Assembly (NCBI GenBank): GCA_036346225.1
Contig: JARFIW010001254.1
Location: 1,275,001-1,339,000 of the forward strand
Source: Platerodrilus igneus
Taxonomy: Eukaryota; Arthropoda; Insecta; Coleoptera; Lycidae
DNA: 64,000 bases
Direction: 5' to 3'
Made by a program: the position numbers and the translations under genes. The notes beneath the pieces are model-generated. The model ran no database searches. It saw nothing but the letters and a program-made list of their open reading frames with translations, and was not told the origin of the DNA. Below, in pieces: positions 24,515 through 36,145 of the stretch (the first letter of the stretch is position 1; every line of letters starts with the position of its first letter).

Positions 24515-25068
24515 ATTAAAAAACCATGTGGCTGACTTCACGCACCTTAAAAATTAGTATTATAAATGAGTATTTCGATATCTTTTCAAATAAGAGAATT
24601 ATTAACAAAAATTTACCAAGCTATGTGCTCAGGTTTTCCACTATGTATGTCGCGTTATAGGTGATTTGACAGATAGCACTTTGCAATAACTCCCTATTAT
24701 CTACGCGGTTTTTTTGTGCTTTATTTTGTTTCAAAAGCTCTATGCATAAAAAAAGAAACCTTTATATATTTTTAATTTGTCTCTTAAAGTAGCCTTTTCA
24801 CCCTTTTAACGATAAACTTTTTACAAAATTATGTATAGTATAACGTGGTTCAAGCACTTACGTGGAAATAGATCCTTCGTAGCACATTAACATTTAATAA
24901 TATTCGTGAGAAATTAGCCATTCTGCACTATATTTACGTGGCTGCAGCATTTTAGTGCTGATAGTAATTAATCGATTCCGAAAATTAGAATTAAAAATCT
25001 CTGTTAAGTCACTCTATATTAAACAATAAAAGCTTACAAACACAAATGAAATAGGTTTGGGTTTGTGA
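24515..25068. other. AT-rich non-coding stretch
   Basis: No coding motif or repeat was recognised between the foldback element and the satellite remnant. Confidence 0.4.
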
Positions 25069-25138
25069 AGAGGGGGGTTGAAAATCGTGTTGTATTGGGT
25101 GGTAGTTGTGTGGTAGTAGCGATATCCGTTGAAATTTT
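25069..25138 (-). repeat. satellite remnant (half monomer, inverted)
   Basis: About 70 bases of the satellite in minus orientation, from the G-rich block through GTAGTAGCGATATCCGTTG, ending exactly at the trinucleotide tail of the LINE. The satellite on the far side of the LINE is in plus orientation, so the LINE sits at a strand switch. Confidence 0.9.
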
Positions 25139-25161
25139 AATAATAATAATAATAATAATAA

Positions 25162-25698
25162 ATCTTTATTTGCATCCTTTTGAATTTCACCTAAAGCAAC
25201 CGCGGTTGCTTGACCAGGTGTACATCTTAATTTACAGTAGTTATAATTAATTGCAAGTTGTTTTTCATATTAAATAATCAACAGTTTATAACTTAATAGT
25301 ACATAACTTAAAAATATAAACTACATAACTCATTTACTCTTTTAAACATCCTATCCTATAAAGTATACAACCATCATATAATTATAAATTCAGTTTAAAT
25401 TAAGTAAAAACTTATTTATTAGAAATTAATCCACTTTTATTCCTAGAAATTACGTTGATTATTTAAATTTACATGAAAAATTCTACTACTTTATACCTAC
25501 TAAGAACTTAACACTATGTTTTATGCAGCTCAACCCTCCCTTTTAGAAACTAATAAACTAATATTTTGAACCCCGCACAATAATTACAGAATAGTAGTAA
25601 ATATAATTATAGATGTACTTAGTATCAATCAAAGGTTTCTGCCGATCCTTTGACTTAAGCAGAATTTAAGCAAAATTTGCAGGTCATGAGTTTTTGTA
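25162..25698 (-). other. LINE 3' untranslated region
   Basis: It lies between the ORF2 stop and the trinucleotide tail and contains the palindrome above. It matches the sequences after the coding end in the copies at 33787 and 34945 over most of its length, with scattered substitutions and small indels. Confidence 0.85.
25194..25211. promoter_or_regulatory. 18-bp perfect palindrome in LINE 3' UTR
   Basis: AAGCAACCGCGGTTGCTT lies 33 bases from the (TTA)n tail. The same 18 bases occur at 34240-34257 in another copy of the LINE, near its 3' end. In RNA it would fold as a GC-rich stem close to the tail, where LINE reverse transcriptases may recognise their template. That role is inferred. Confidence 0.7.
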
Positions 25699-27960
25699 CT
25701 AGCTAGCATAATGAACATTAAGGAACATCTTTAATGAGGTTTTTAATGTTTTCATACTTGAGAATCTTTTACAATCTTCTGGTAGTTCGTTAAAAATTTT
25801 TGGAACAATATAAGAAAGTGTATTTTTTCCATATTTGTTTAAAATAATAGGAAGTTCGTAACTATTAGATCTTGTATCATATATATGGGCGCTTTTTACT
25901 AAATATGTGTCCTTAAAATAATTAATCATAATCAATTTATAGAAAAATAATCCGTATACACTAAGCAAATCACATTCTTTTAACAGTTCCTGAAAAGTAA
26001 ATTTAGTCCATTTGCCGTAAACTAATTTTAATAATTTTTGTTGGATTATTATAATTCGGTTCAGATAAGCCTTACTAGCAAAGCCCCATGCCTTCAGCCC
26101 GTATCGCAATACGGACTCTGCTAGAGCGACATAAATGATTCTTCTTATTTTATAGGCAACCATTGGCTTTATATAGTACAATTTAATTAGGACATAGTTT
26201 AATTTTTTACACACGTTTGATATGTGTGAATCCCAACGAAAGTAGTGATCTACCGTTACCCCTAGATATTGGTATGTATTACATTGCGTAATAGCTTTAC
26301 ATTCAGAAAAACATGCTGTAAATCCTCTTATTTTTTTCAGCTGGAAACATTTACAACAATGCAGAACAATGTCCAGGTTATCCTTTTGCATATAAGGTGT
26401 TGTTATGTGCATAAATTTCGTTTTTTGTTCATTGATGACTAAAAAGTTGTCGTGTGACCACATAGCTGTGTTATCCATATCTAATTGCATAAATTTTTTG
26501 GCAACAAGTAAATTTTTATGCACCGGAACTATTAAAATATCATCCGCAAACATATATATTTTACTTGTTTGTATGACTTGAGGAAGGTCATTAATGTATA
26601 GAAGAAACAGGATTGGTCCTAATACAGACCCCTGCGGTACATCAAAGTTTTGCTCAAATTCTTGACTATAAGAATCTTTTATCTTTACAACAAAGTGACG
26701 ATATTGTAAATAGTTTGAAAATAACGCCAGTGTTTTCCCACCAAAGCCCAACTGTTCCAATTTTTTTAGTAGTATTCCATGTTCAATAAGTTCAAAAGCC
26801 TTGGAATAGTCTATAAATAAACACAAAACGTGTAAACTATCTTTTAGTTTACTATACACATAATCAGCAAAATCCGATAGCAACTTATTTGTGCCTAATC
26901 CTTTAACAAACCCATATTGTTCTTTCGTGATTACTGAGTTAGCTTCGAAAAAGGTATTAACTTGTTCCGAAATATGTTTTTCAAAAAGTTTTTCTAATAT
27001 CGGTAGTATTGATATTGGTCGATAATTAGCACACTCCAAGTAACTTCCTTTCTTATAAATAGGTCTAACAATAGAGATTTTCAAAGAATTTGGTACAACT
27101 GAAGTTTTAATAATTGTGTTAATTAACCTTACTATTATTGGTACCATTTCGGTTTTTACTAGTAAAATGTCTTTTGCTCTGATTTGATCATATCCCGAGG
27201 ATTTATTTTTCTTCATTTTTGAAAGTTCCCTGTTCACAAATTCAGTGCTAGTATATTTTAACAATATGCTACAATTTGGGATATTGGTCATAGTATTTAA
27301 GTTTATAAATTTTGATGAACAGTCGTGTCTTGTGGAATATACAGCATTGTAAAAGAAAGTACCAAACTCATTTGCTATACATTCATTATTTTGGTTCAGT
27401 CTCGCTTGTTTTATAACGTCATCCACTGAGCGTTTGTCTTTTTGTCTAATTAATTTATTTATTTCATGCCAAATGGACTGCGTGTCAGATTGTGAATTAC
27501 TAAAACGTTCACTGTAATATTTGTGCTTTTGTTTTCTAATTTGTGATATTAGCCAATTTCTATGACGATTATACTCTTCCCTATGCAATTGTAACTTAGT
27601 TTGTGTCCATTTACGAAATAATTTATCCCTAAATTCTATTTGTCTAACTAGCTCGAGAGTCATCCATTCCTTTTTGGTTACGTATCTTGTTAGGTTCGTT
27701 TTGTTCTTTGCTGATGGTTCGACGAAGTTACTGGTTTTATAAATATTATTAAATAGATGGTATATTTTTTTATACAGATAGACCGGATCATTAATTTCGT
27801 TTAAGGAACTAAAATCCTTATTAAGTAGTTGACGTCTTATATAAGATTCATTTCTAATTGCTTCTAAACAAGCTGATGGTGCATTGATACCCTTAAAAAT
27901 TAAGTGAGTAACAAGCATGTAGTGATCGGAAATTCTAGTGTGGATAATTCCCGAGAGCAC
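25699..27960 (-). CDS. LINE ORF2, reverse transcriptase part
   Basis: A continuous reading frame of 753 residues. Residues 1-20 are the end of the endonuclease (ISDHYMLVTH, with the conserved Asp-His pair). A linker follows, then reverse transcriptase: SLKISIVRPIYKKGS, ANYRPISILPILEKLFEKH, LCLFIDYSKAFELIEHGILL (catalytic Asp), DVPQGSVLGPILFLLYINDLP and the catalytic MFADDILIV. The C-terminal region contains an RSNSYELPI and IFNELPEDCKRF segment typical of CR1/Jockey-type proteins, ending at TAA near 25699. All catalytic residues are present. The enzyme would prime reverse transcription from nicked target DNA. The frame breaks upstream near 28010, so the full polyprotein is not intact in this copy. 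Confidence 0.92.
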   Translation of the reverse strand: MLSGIIHTRISDHYMLVTHLIFKGINAPSACLEAIRNESYIRRQLLNKDFSSLNEINDPVYLYKKIYHLFNNIYKTSNFVEPSAKNKTNLTRYVTKKEWMTLELVRQIEFRDKLFRKWTQTKLQLHREEYNRHRNWLISQIRKQKHKYYSERFSNSQSDTQSIWHEINKLIRQKDKRSVDDVIKQARLNQNNECIANEFGTFFYNAVYSTRHDCSSKFINLNTMTNIPNCSILLKYTSTEFVNRELSKMKKNKSSGYDQIRAKDILLVKTEMVPIIVRLINTIIKTSVVPNSLKISIVRPIYKKGSYLECANYRPISILPILEKLFEKHISEQVNTFFEANSVITKEQYGFVKGLGTNKLLSDFADYVYSKLKDSLHVLCLFIDYSKAFELIEHGILLKKLEQLGFGGKTLALFSNYLQYRHFVVKIKDSYSQEFEQNFDVPQGSVLGPILFLLYINDLPQVIQTSKIYMFADDILIVPVHKNLLVAKKFMQLDMDNTAMWSHDNFLVINEQKTKFMHITTPYMQKDNLDIVLHCCKCFQLKKIRGFTACFSECKAITQCNTYQYLGVTVDHYFRWDSHISNVCKKLNYVLIKLYYIKPMVAYKIRRIIYVALAESVLRYGLKAWGFASKAYLNRIIIIQQKLLKLVYGKWTKFTFQELLKECDLLSVYGLFFYKLIMINYFKDTYLVKSAHIYDTRSNSYELPIILNKYGKNTLSYIVPKIFNELPEDCKRFSSMKTLKTSLKMFLNVHYAS

Positions 27961-27964
27961 ACTA

Positions 27965-28678
27965 TCATAAACACCCCGAATAAAGATATGATCTATGCTT
28001 GATTGTACTAAACTTTCGCGATAAAAGCTTCCTTGTATATCCTAATATGCATCTATTAAATCCTTCGGAATTTAATAGCGCTTCATACTCAATAATATTG
28101 CTACCCGGTTGATCGAGGTTAATATTCATATCACCAGCTAAAATGATATTTTTGTATATCAAAGAATTATTTATGTGGTTCCCAAACTCCTTTAAAAATT
28201 CTACAATGCTATTATTTGGTGGCCTATACACGATTATAATTTTAAATTTATTTCCTGTACTTACATTAATTGTTCCTTCTAATGACTCGTAACTTAAGGT
28301 ATTATATTTATTTTCAATAAAGATTATATTGTTTGCAATATACACGATAATACCACCTCCTCCCATACGTGTACGTAACTTATAGAACATTTTATAACCT
28401 AAGATATTAAACGCTGATAGCTCATCTGCCTTAACTTTTACTTCAATTAATACAATAATGTTAAATGTAGACTGTGAGACATATGCTTGGAATTCATCAA
28501 AGTGGGATTTTATGCCATTAATATTCAATGATACTAGCGATAAATCGGTGCAATTATTGTCATTATTACTTACATGTGCGTTCTTTTCCTTATTCCAATC
28601 TAATATACTAATAAAAGATTGAAAACGAATTGTATTGTTTTGATAAAACCTGTCGTTATTCGAATCGAATTTTAACAA
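27965..28678 (-). pseudogene. LINE ORF2, endonuclease part (frameshifted)
   Basis: This is an apurinic/apyrimidinic-type endonuclease (exonuclease-endonuclease-phosphatase fold) that nicks the target. Motifs in order are LSLVSLNINGIKSHFDEF, IIVLIEVK (Glu), a GGGGIIVYI strand, IIIVYRPPNN and ILAGDMNIN (Asp). A frame change near 28010-28025 separates it from a SIDHIF/SDH segment that belongs to the same domain and continues into the reverse transcriptase frame. ATG at 28678 is a plausible start, about 93 bases after the stop of the presumed ORF1 tail. Confidence 0.88.
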
Positions 28679-28770
28679 TTGTACAAATGTTTATCCTTAA
28701 ACTAGTCTAACTAAAACTTGATTCTAACTTATTAAACTATACTTACTAAATCCACTACACTACCTGTTTA

Positions 28771-28854
28771 TTAAACAATCTTTTCTAAATCGTTTTCAGT
28801 ATTAATTCTGAGAACGCCTGGACTGTCAGTAGCTTTTTTTGCCAATAATTTTCC
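28771..28854 (-). pseudogene. possible LINE ORF1 C-terminal fragment
   Basis: The minus strand is open from the satellite junction to a TAA at 28771-28773 and reads KATDSPGVLRINTENDLEKI. Its place, just upstream of ORF2 on the same strand, suits the end of ORF1. No domain can be recognised in so short a piece. The satellite starts at about 28855, so the copy is truncated inside ORF1. Confidence 0.45.
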
Positions 28855-31800
28855 AAATTTGAACGGATATCGCTACTACCACCCATCACAACCCTTATTT
28901 TCAACCCTCCTCCCCCTTAGGTAAGTTGGTTTATATAAAACTCACTACCACACAAACTACCAATCCAATTAAAGAAATTTCAACGGATATCGCTACTACC
29001 ACGCAACTACCACCCAACACTATACGATTTTCAACCCGCCCTTCTCCCTCCTTAGGGGTTGGTTTATATAGTACTCAGTACCACAGAAACTACCAATCCG
29101 ATTAAAAACATTTTAACGGATATCGCTAATACCACGCAACTACCACCCAACACAACACGATTTACAATTCCCCCTCCCCCTTAAGGAGGTTGGTTTATAT
29201 AAAACTCCCTGCCACAGACACTACCAATCCGATTAAAAAAATTTCAACGGATATCCCTACTACCACCCAACTACCTACCCAACAAAACACGATTTACAAC
29301 CCTCCTTTACCTTAAGGAGGTTGGTTTATTAAACTCACTACCACAGAAACTACCAATCCGGTTAAAAAAATTTGAACGGATATCGCTACTATCACGCAAC
29401 TACCTACCCAACACAACACGATTTACAACCCTCCTTTACCTTAAGGAGGTTGGTTTATTAAACTCACTATCACAGAAACTACCAATCCGATTAAAAAAAA
29501 TTGAACGGATATCGCTACTACCTCCCATCACAGCCCGATTTTCAACCCTCCTCCCCCTTAGGGAAGTTGGTTTATATAAAACTCACTACCACACAAACTA
29601 CCAATCCGATCCAAAAAATTTCAACGGATATCACTACTACCACGCAACTACCACCCAACACAGCACGATTTTTCACCTACTCCTCCCTCTTAGGGAGTTA
29701 TTTTATATAAAACTCACTATGACAGAAACTACCAATCCGATTAAAAAAATTTCAACGGATATTGCTACTATCACGCAACTACCTACCCAACACAACACGA
29801 TTTACAACTCCCCCTCCCCCTTAGGGGGGTTGATTTATATAAAACTCACTACCACAGAAACAACCAATCCGATTAAAAAAGTTCAACGGATATCGCTACT
29901 ACCACGCAACTACCACCCAACACAATACGACTTTCAACCCGCCCCCTTCCTTCTTAGGGGGTTGGTTTATATAATACTCACTACCACAGAAACTACCAAT
30001 CCGATAAAAAAAAAATTCTACGGATATCGCTACTACCACGCAACTACCACCCAACACTATACGATTTTCAACCCGCCCTTCTCCCTCCTTAGGGGTTGGT
30101 TTATATAGTACTCAGTACCACAGAAACTACCAATCCGATTAAAAAAATTTCAACGGATATCGCTACTACCACGCAACTACCACCCAACACAACACGATTT
30201 ACAATTCCCCCTCCCCCTTAGGGAGGTTGGTTTATATAAAACTCCCTGCCACAGACACTACCAATCCGATTAAAAAAATTTCAACGGATATCCCTACTAC
30301 CACGCAACTACCTACCCAACAAAACACGATTTACAACCCTCCTTTACCTTAAGGAGGTTGGTTTATTAAACTCACTACCACAGAAACTACCAATCCGATT
30401 AAAAGAATTTGAACGGATATCGCTACTATCACGCAACTACCTACCCAACACAACACGATTTACAACCCTCCTTTACCCTAAGGAAGTTGGTTTATTAAAC
30501 TCACTACCACAGAAACTACCAATCCGATTAAAAAAATTTGACCGGATATTGCTACTACCACCCATCACAGCCCGATTTTCAACCCTCCTCCCTTTTAGGG
30601 AAGTTGGTTTATATAAAACTCACTACCACATAAACTACCAATCCGATTAAAAAAATTTCAGCGGATATCACTACTACCACGCAACTACCACCCAACACAG
30701 CACGATTTTTCACCTCCTCTTCCCTCTAAGGGAGTTATTTTATATAAAACTCACTATCACAGAAACTACCAATCCGATTAAAAAAATTTCAACGGATATT
30801 GCTACTATCACGCAACTACCTACCCAACACAACACGATTTACAACTCCCCCTCCTCCTTAGGGGGGTTGATTTATATAAAACTCACTACCACAGAAACAA
30901 CCAATCCGATTAAAAAAATTTCAACGGATATCGCTACTACCACGCAACTACCACCCAACACAATACGACTTTCAACCCGCCCCCCTCCTTTCTTAGGGGG
31001 TTGGTTTATATAATACTCACTACCACAGAAACTACCAATCCGATAAAAAAAAATTCTACGGTTATCGCTACTACCACGCAACTACCACTCAACACCACAC
31101 GATTTTCAACTCCCCTCTCCCTTAAAGGGTTGGTTTATATAATACTCACTACCACAGAAACTACCAATCCAATTAAAAAAATTTCAACGGATATCGCTAC
31201 TACCACGCAACTACCACCCAACACTATACGATTTTCAACCCGCCCTTCTTCCTCCTTAGGGGTTGTTTTATATAGTACTCAGTACCACAGAAACTACCAA
31301 TCCGATTAAAAACATTTTTACGGATATCGCTACTACCACGCAACTACCACCCAACACAACACGATTTACAATTCTCCCTCCCCCTTAGGGAGGTTGGTTT
31401 ATATAAAACTCCCTGCCACAGACACTACCAATCCGATTAAAAAAATTTCAACGGATATCCCTACTACCACGCAACTACCTACCCAACACAACACGATTTA
31501 CAACCCTCCTTTACCTTAAGGAGGTTGGTTTATTAAACTCACTACCACAAAAACTACCAATCCGATTAAAAAAATTTGAACGGATATCGCTACTATCACG
31601 CAACTACCTACCCAACACAACACGATTTACAACCCTCCTTTACCTTAAGGAGGTTGGTTTATATAAAACTCACTACCACAGAAACTACCAATCCGATTAA
31701 AAAAATTTCAACGGATATCACTACTACCACGCAACTACCACCCAACACAGCACGATTTTTAATCCCCTCTCCCCCTTAGGGGGTTGGTTTATATAATACT

Positions 31801-33786
31801 CACTACCACAGAAACTACCAATCCGATTAAAAAAATTTCAACGGATATCGCTACTACCACGCAACTACCACCCAACACAACACGATTTACAATTCTCCCT
31901 CCCCCTTAGGGAGGTTGGTTTATATAAAACTCCCTGCCACAGACACTACCAATCCAATTAAAAAAATTTTAACGGATATCCCTACTACCACGCAACTACC
32001 TACCCAACACAACACGATTTACAACTCTCCCTCCCCTTAGGGGGTTGATTTATATAAAACTCAATACCACAGAAACAACCAATCCGATTAAAAAAATTTC
32101 AACGGATATCGCTACTACCACGCAACTACCACCCAACACAATACGACTTTCAACCCGCCCCCCTCCTTTCTTAGGGGGTTGGTTTATATAATACTCACTA
32201 CCACAGAAACTACCAATCCGATAAAAAAAATTCTACGGTTATCGCTACTACCACGCAACTACCACTCAACACCACACGATTTTCAACTCCCCTCTCCCTT
32301 AAAGGGTTGGTTTATATAATACTCACTACCACAGAAACTACCAATCCAATTAAAAAAATTTCAACGGATATCGCTACTACCACGCAACTACCACCCAACA
32401 CTATACGATTTTCAACCCGCCCTTCTTCCTCCTTAGGGGTTGTTTTATATAGTACTCAGTACCACAGAAACTACCAATCCGATTAAAAACATTTTTACGG
32501 ATATCGCTACTACCACGCAACTACCACCCAACACAACACGATTTACAATTCTCCCTCCCCCTTAGGGAGGTTGGTTTATATAAAACTCCCTGCCACAGAC
32601 ACTACCAATCCGATTAAAAAAATTTCAACGGATATCCCTACTACCACGCAACTACCTACCCAACACAACACGATTTACAACCCTCCTTTACCTTAAGGAG
32701 GTTGGTTTATTAAACTCACTACCACAAAAACTACCAATCCGATTAAAAAAATTTGAACGGATATCGCTACTATCACGCATACTACCCAACACAACACGAT
32801 TTACAACCCTCCTTTACCTTAAGGAGGTTGGTTTATATAAAACTCACTACCACAGAAACTACCAATCCAATTAAAAAAATTTCAACGGATATCACTACTA
32901 CCACGCAACTACCACCCAACACAGCACGATTTTTAATCCCCTCTCCCCCTTAGGGGTTGGTTTATATAATACTCACTACCACAGAAACTACCAATCCGAT
33001 TAAAAAAATTTCAACGGATATCGCTACTACCACGCAACTACCACCCAACACAACACGATTTACAATTCTCCCTCCCCCTTAGGGAGGTTGGTTTATATAA
33101 AACTCCCTGCCACAGACACTACCAATCCAATTAAAAAAATTTTAACGGATATCCCTACTACCACGCAACTACCTACCCAACACAACACGATTTACAACTC
33201 TCCCTCCCCTTAGGGGGTTGATTTATATAAAACTCAATACCACAGAAACAATGAATCCGATTAAAAAAAGTTCAACGGATATCGCTACTACCACGCAACT
33301 ACCACCCAACACAATACGACTTTCAACCCGCCCCCTCCCTTCTTAGGGGGTTGGTTTATATAATACTCACCACCACAGAAACTACCAATCCGATAAAAAA
33401 AAATTCTACGGATATCGCTACTACCACGCAACTATCACTCAACACCACACGATTTTCAATCCCCTCTCCTCCTTAGGGGGTTGGTTTATATAATACTCAC
33501 TACCACAGAAACTACCAATCCGATTAAAAAAATTTCAACGAATATCGCTACTACCACGCAACTACCACCCAACACAACACGATTTACAATTCCCCCTTCC
33601 CCTTAGGGAGGTTGGTTTATATAAAACTCTCTGCCACAGACACTACCAATCCGATTAAAAAAATTTCAACGGATATCCCTACTACCACGCAACTACCACC
33701 CAAAACAGCACGATTTTCAACCCCCCTCCACCTTAGGGGGTTAGTTTATATAATACTCACTTCAACAGAAACTACCAATCTGATTA
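28855..33786 (+). repeat. satellite array B, about 38 monomers
   Basis: Same monomer and orientation as the array at 15011. Variant monomers (CTACCTACCCAACACAACACG with a shortened TTATTAAACTC box, or CTCCCTGCCACAGACACTACC) recur in fixed order, forming longer repeat units. It is bounded by the LINE 5' end at the left and a truncated LINE copy at the right. Confidence 0.97.
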
Positions 33787-34293
33787 ATAAATTCTGCTTA
33801 AGTCAAAGCATCGGCAGAAACCTTTGATTGATACTAAGTACATCTATAATTATATTTACTACTATTCTGTAATTATTGTGCGGGGTTCAAAACATTAGTT
33901 TATTAGTTTCTAAAAGGGAGAGTTGAGCTGCATAAAACATAGTGTTAAGTTCTTGGTAGGTATAAAGTAGTAGAATTTTTCATGTAAATTTAAGTAATCA
34001 ACGTAATTTCTAGGAATAAAAGTGGATTCATTTCTAATAAATAAGTTTTTACTTAATTTAAAATGAATTTATAATTAAATGATGGTTGTATACTTTATAG
34101 AATAGGATTAAAAGAGTAAATGAATTATGTAGTTTATATTTTAAGTGATGTACTATTAAGTTATAAACTGTTGATTATTTAATATGAAAACAACTTGCAA
34201 TTAAATATAACTACTGTAAATTAAGATGTACACCTGGTCAAGCAACCGCGGTTGCTTTAGGTGAAATTCAAAAGGATGCAAATAAAAAAAAAT
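33787..34293 (+). mobile_element. truncated LINE copy (3' UTR only)
   Basis: About 500 bases matching the 3' untranslated region of the LINE at 25137, on the opposite strand. It starts at TAAATTCTGCTTAAG within the satellite block GATTAA and ends after GGATGCAAATAAAAAAAAAT, joined directly to the satellite string AAATTTCAACG. It contains the 18-bp palindrome at 34240-34257. Confidence 0.92.
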
Positions 34294-34944
34294 AAATTTC
34301 AACGAATATCGCTACTACCACGCAACTGCCAGCCAACACAATACGATTTTGAACCCGTTCCCCTCCTCCTTAGGGGGTGTTGGTTTATACATAACTCACT
34401 ACCACAGAAACAACCAATCCAATTAAAAAAAATTTAACGGATATCGCTACTACAACGCAACTACCACCCACCACAACACGATTTTCAATCACCCCTCCCT
34501 TTATGGGGTTGGTTTATATAATACTCACTACCATAAAAACTACCATTCCGATTAAAAAAATTTCAACGTATGTTGCTACTACCACGCAACTACCACCCAA
34601 CACAATACGATTTTAACCCGCCCCCCACCTTCCTTAGGGTGTTGGTTTATCTAATACTCACTACCACAGAAACTACTAATCCGATTAACAAAATTTCAAC
34701 GGATATCGCTACTACCACGCAACTGCCACCCAACACAATACGATTTACAATTCGCCCCCCTCCCTTCTTAGTAGGTTGGTTTATATAATACTCACTACCA
34801 CAGAAACTACCAATCAAAAAAAAATTTCAACGGATATCGCTACTACCACGCAACTACCACCAAACACCACACCATTTTCAACTCCCGTCCCCCTTAAAGG
34901 GTTGGTTTATATAATACTTACTACCACAGAAACTACCAATCCGA
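34294..34944 (+). repeat. satellite block, about 5 monomers
   Basis: Plus-orientation monomers between two truncated LINE pieces. It begins at AAATTTCAACG and ends at AATCCGA, where the next LINE piece starts. Confidence 0.95.
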
Positions 34945-35701
34945 TTTTCTATAAATTGATTATGAATAATTATTTTAAGGACACATATTTAGTAAAAGGC
35001 GCCCATATATATGATACAAGATCTAATAGTTACGAACTACCTATTATTTTAAACAAATATGGAAAAAATACACTTTCTTATATTGTTACAAAAATTTTTA
35101 GCGAACTACCCGAAGATTGCAAAAGATTCTTAAGTATGAAAATATTAAAAACCTCATTAAAGATGTTCCTTAATGTTCATTATGCTAGCTAGTGCAAAAA
35201 TTCATGATCTGCAAATTTTGCTTAATTTCTGCTTAAGTCAAAACATCGGCAGAAACCTTTGATTTATACTAAATACATCGATAATTATATTTACTACTAT
35301 TCTGTAATTATTGTGCGGGGTTCAAAATATTCGTTTATTAGTTTCTAAAAGGGAGGGTTGAGCTGCATGGAACATAGTGATAAGTTTTTAGTAGGTATAA
35401 AGTAGTAGAATTTTTCATTTAAAATTAAATAATCAAGAACAATATACCAGTTAGGTCATTTACAACGTAATTTCTAGGAATAAAAGTGGATTAATTTATA
35501 ATAAATATGTTTTTACTTAATTTAAATTTAATTTATAATTAAATGATTGTTGTATTCTTTATAGGATAGGATGTTTAAAAGAGTAAATGAACTATGTAGT
35601 TTATATTTTTAAGTTATGTACTATTAAGTTATAAACTGTTGATTATTTAATATGAAAAACAACTTGCAATTAATTATAACTACTGTAAATGAAGATGCTT
35701 A
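34945..35701 (+). mobile_element. truncated LINE copy (ORF2 C-terminus and 3' UTR)
   Basis: The 5' part encodes the last 80 or so residues of ORF2 (from FYKLIMNNYFKD to NVHYAS, stop at about 35190), nearly identical to the main copy. The 3' untranslated region follows but is cut at about 35700, before the palindrome and tail, and returns to satellite at a different monomer position. A small extra segment near 35431-35462 is absent from the main copy. Confidence 0.92.
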
Positions 35702-35861
35702 ATGGTTTATATAATACTCACTACCATTCCGATCAAAAAATATCGCTACTATCACGCAACTACCACCCAACACAATACGCTTTTAACCCGCCCCCACCCT
35801 CCTTAGGGTGTTGGTTTATCTAATACTCACTACCACAGAAACTACTAATCCGATTAACAAA
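35702..35861 (+). repeat. satellite block, just over one monomer
   Basis: Satellite in plus orientation between the LINE 3' piece and the PHD-finger fragment. It ends at CCGATTAACAA. Confidence 0.93.
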
Positions 35862-36145
35862 GTGTAACTAAGTGTAACTCGTGAGATAAGTCAATAGCAG
35901 ATGGAAAGCACATTATATGCAGTGTTTGCGAAAATGCGTTATGCATTGCCTGCTCTGGAATGTCGGAACATACGTTTGCAAAATTTTCAACTGCAAAAAG
36001 AGCTACATGGCGTTGCAAAAATTGCAGAGGGGATGAAGGAAGCTTGAAGGTTCCAAACGAAACAACAACATACGAAGCCGATGAGGTAAAGAAAATGTTT
36101 TATTCAATATCGAGGCAACTTGCAGAATACAAAAAAGCATTAGAT
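35862..36145 (+). pseudogene. PHD-type zinc-finger fragment, probable LINE ORF1 piece
   Basis: One open frame reads through CSVCENALCIACSGM, EHTFAKF and ATWRCKNCRG. The C-x2-C, C-x2-C, His and W-x-C-x2-C spacing is that of a PHD finger, followed by a helix-prone segment (DEVKKMFYSISRQLAEYKKAL). PHD fingers are known in ORF1 proteins of some CR1/Jockey-type LINEs, and LINE pieces surround it, so it is probably from ORF1 of the same LINE family. The ORF1 start and end are missing. The fragment sits exactly where the satellite switches strand. Confidence 0.65.

Larger units (their letters stand above)
25137..28854 (-). mobile_element. non-LTR retrotransposon (LINE), 5'-truncated, inserted in satellite
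   Basis: Element sense is minus. A (TTA)n tail (25139-25161) marks the 3' end. A 3' untranslated region of about 540 bp precedes it, with a perfect 18-bp palindrome. Upstream lie an ORF2 with endonuclease and reverse transcriptase, and a short piece that may be the C-terminus of ORF1. Both sides are satellite. Two more pieces of the same family lie at 33787-34293 and 34945-35701. The reverse transcriptase and C-terminal layout suit the CR1/Jockey group; the exact clade is not assigned. Confidence 0.93.
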
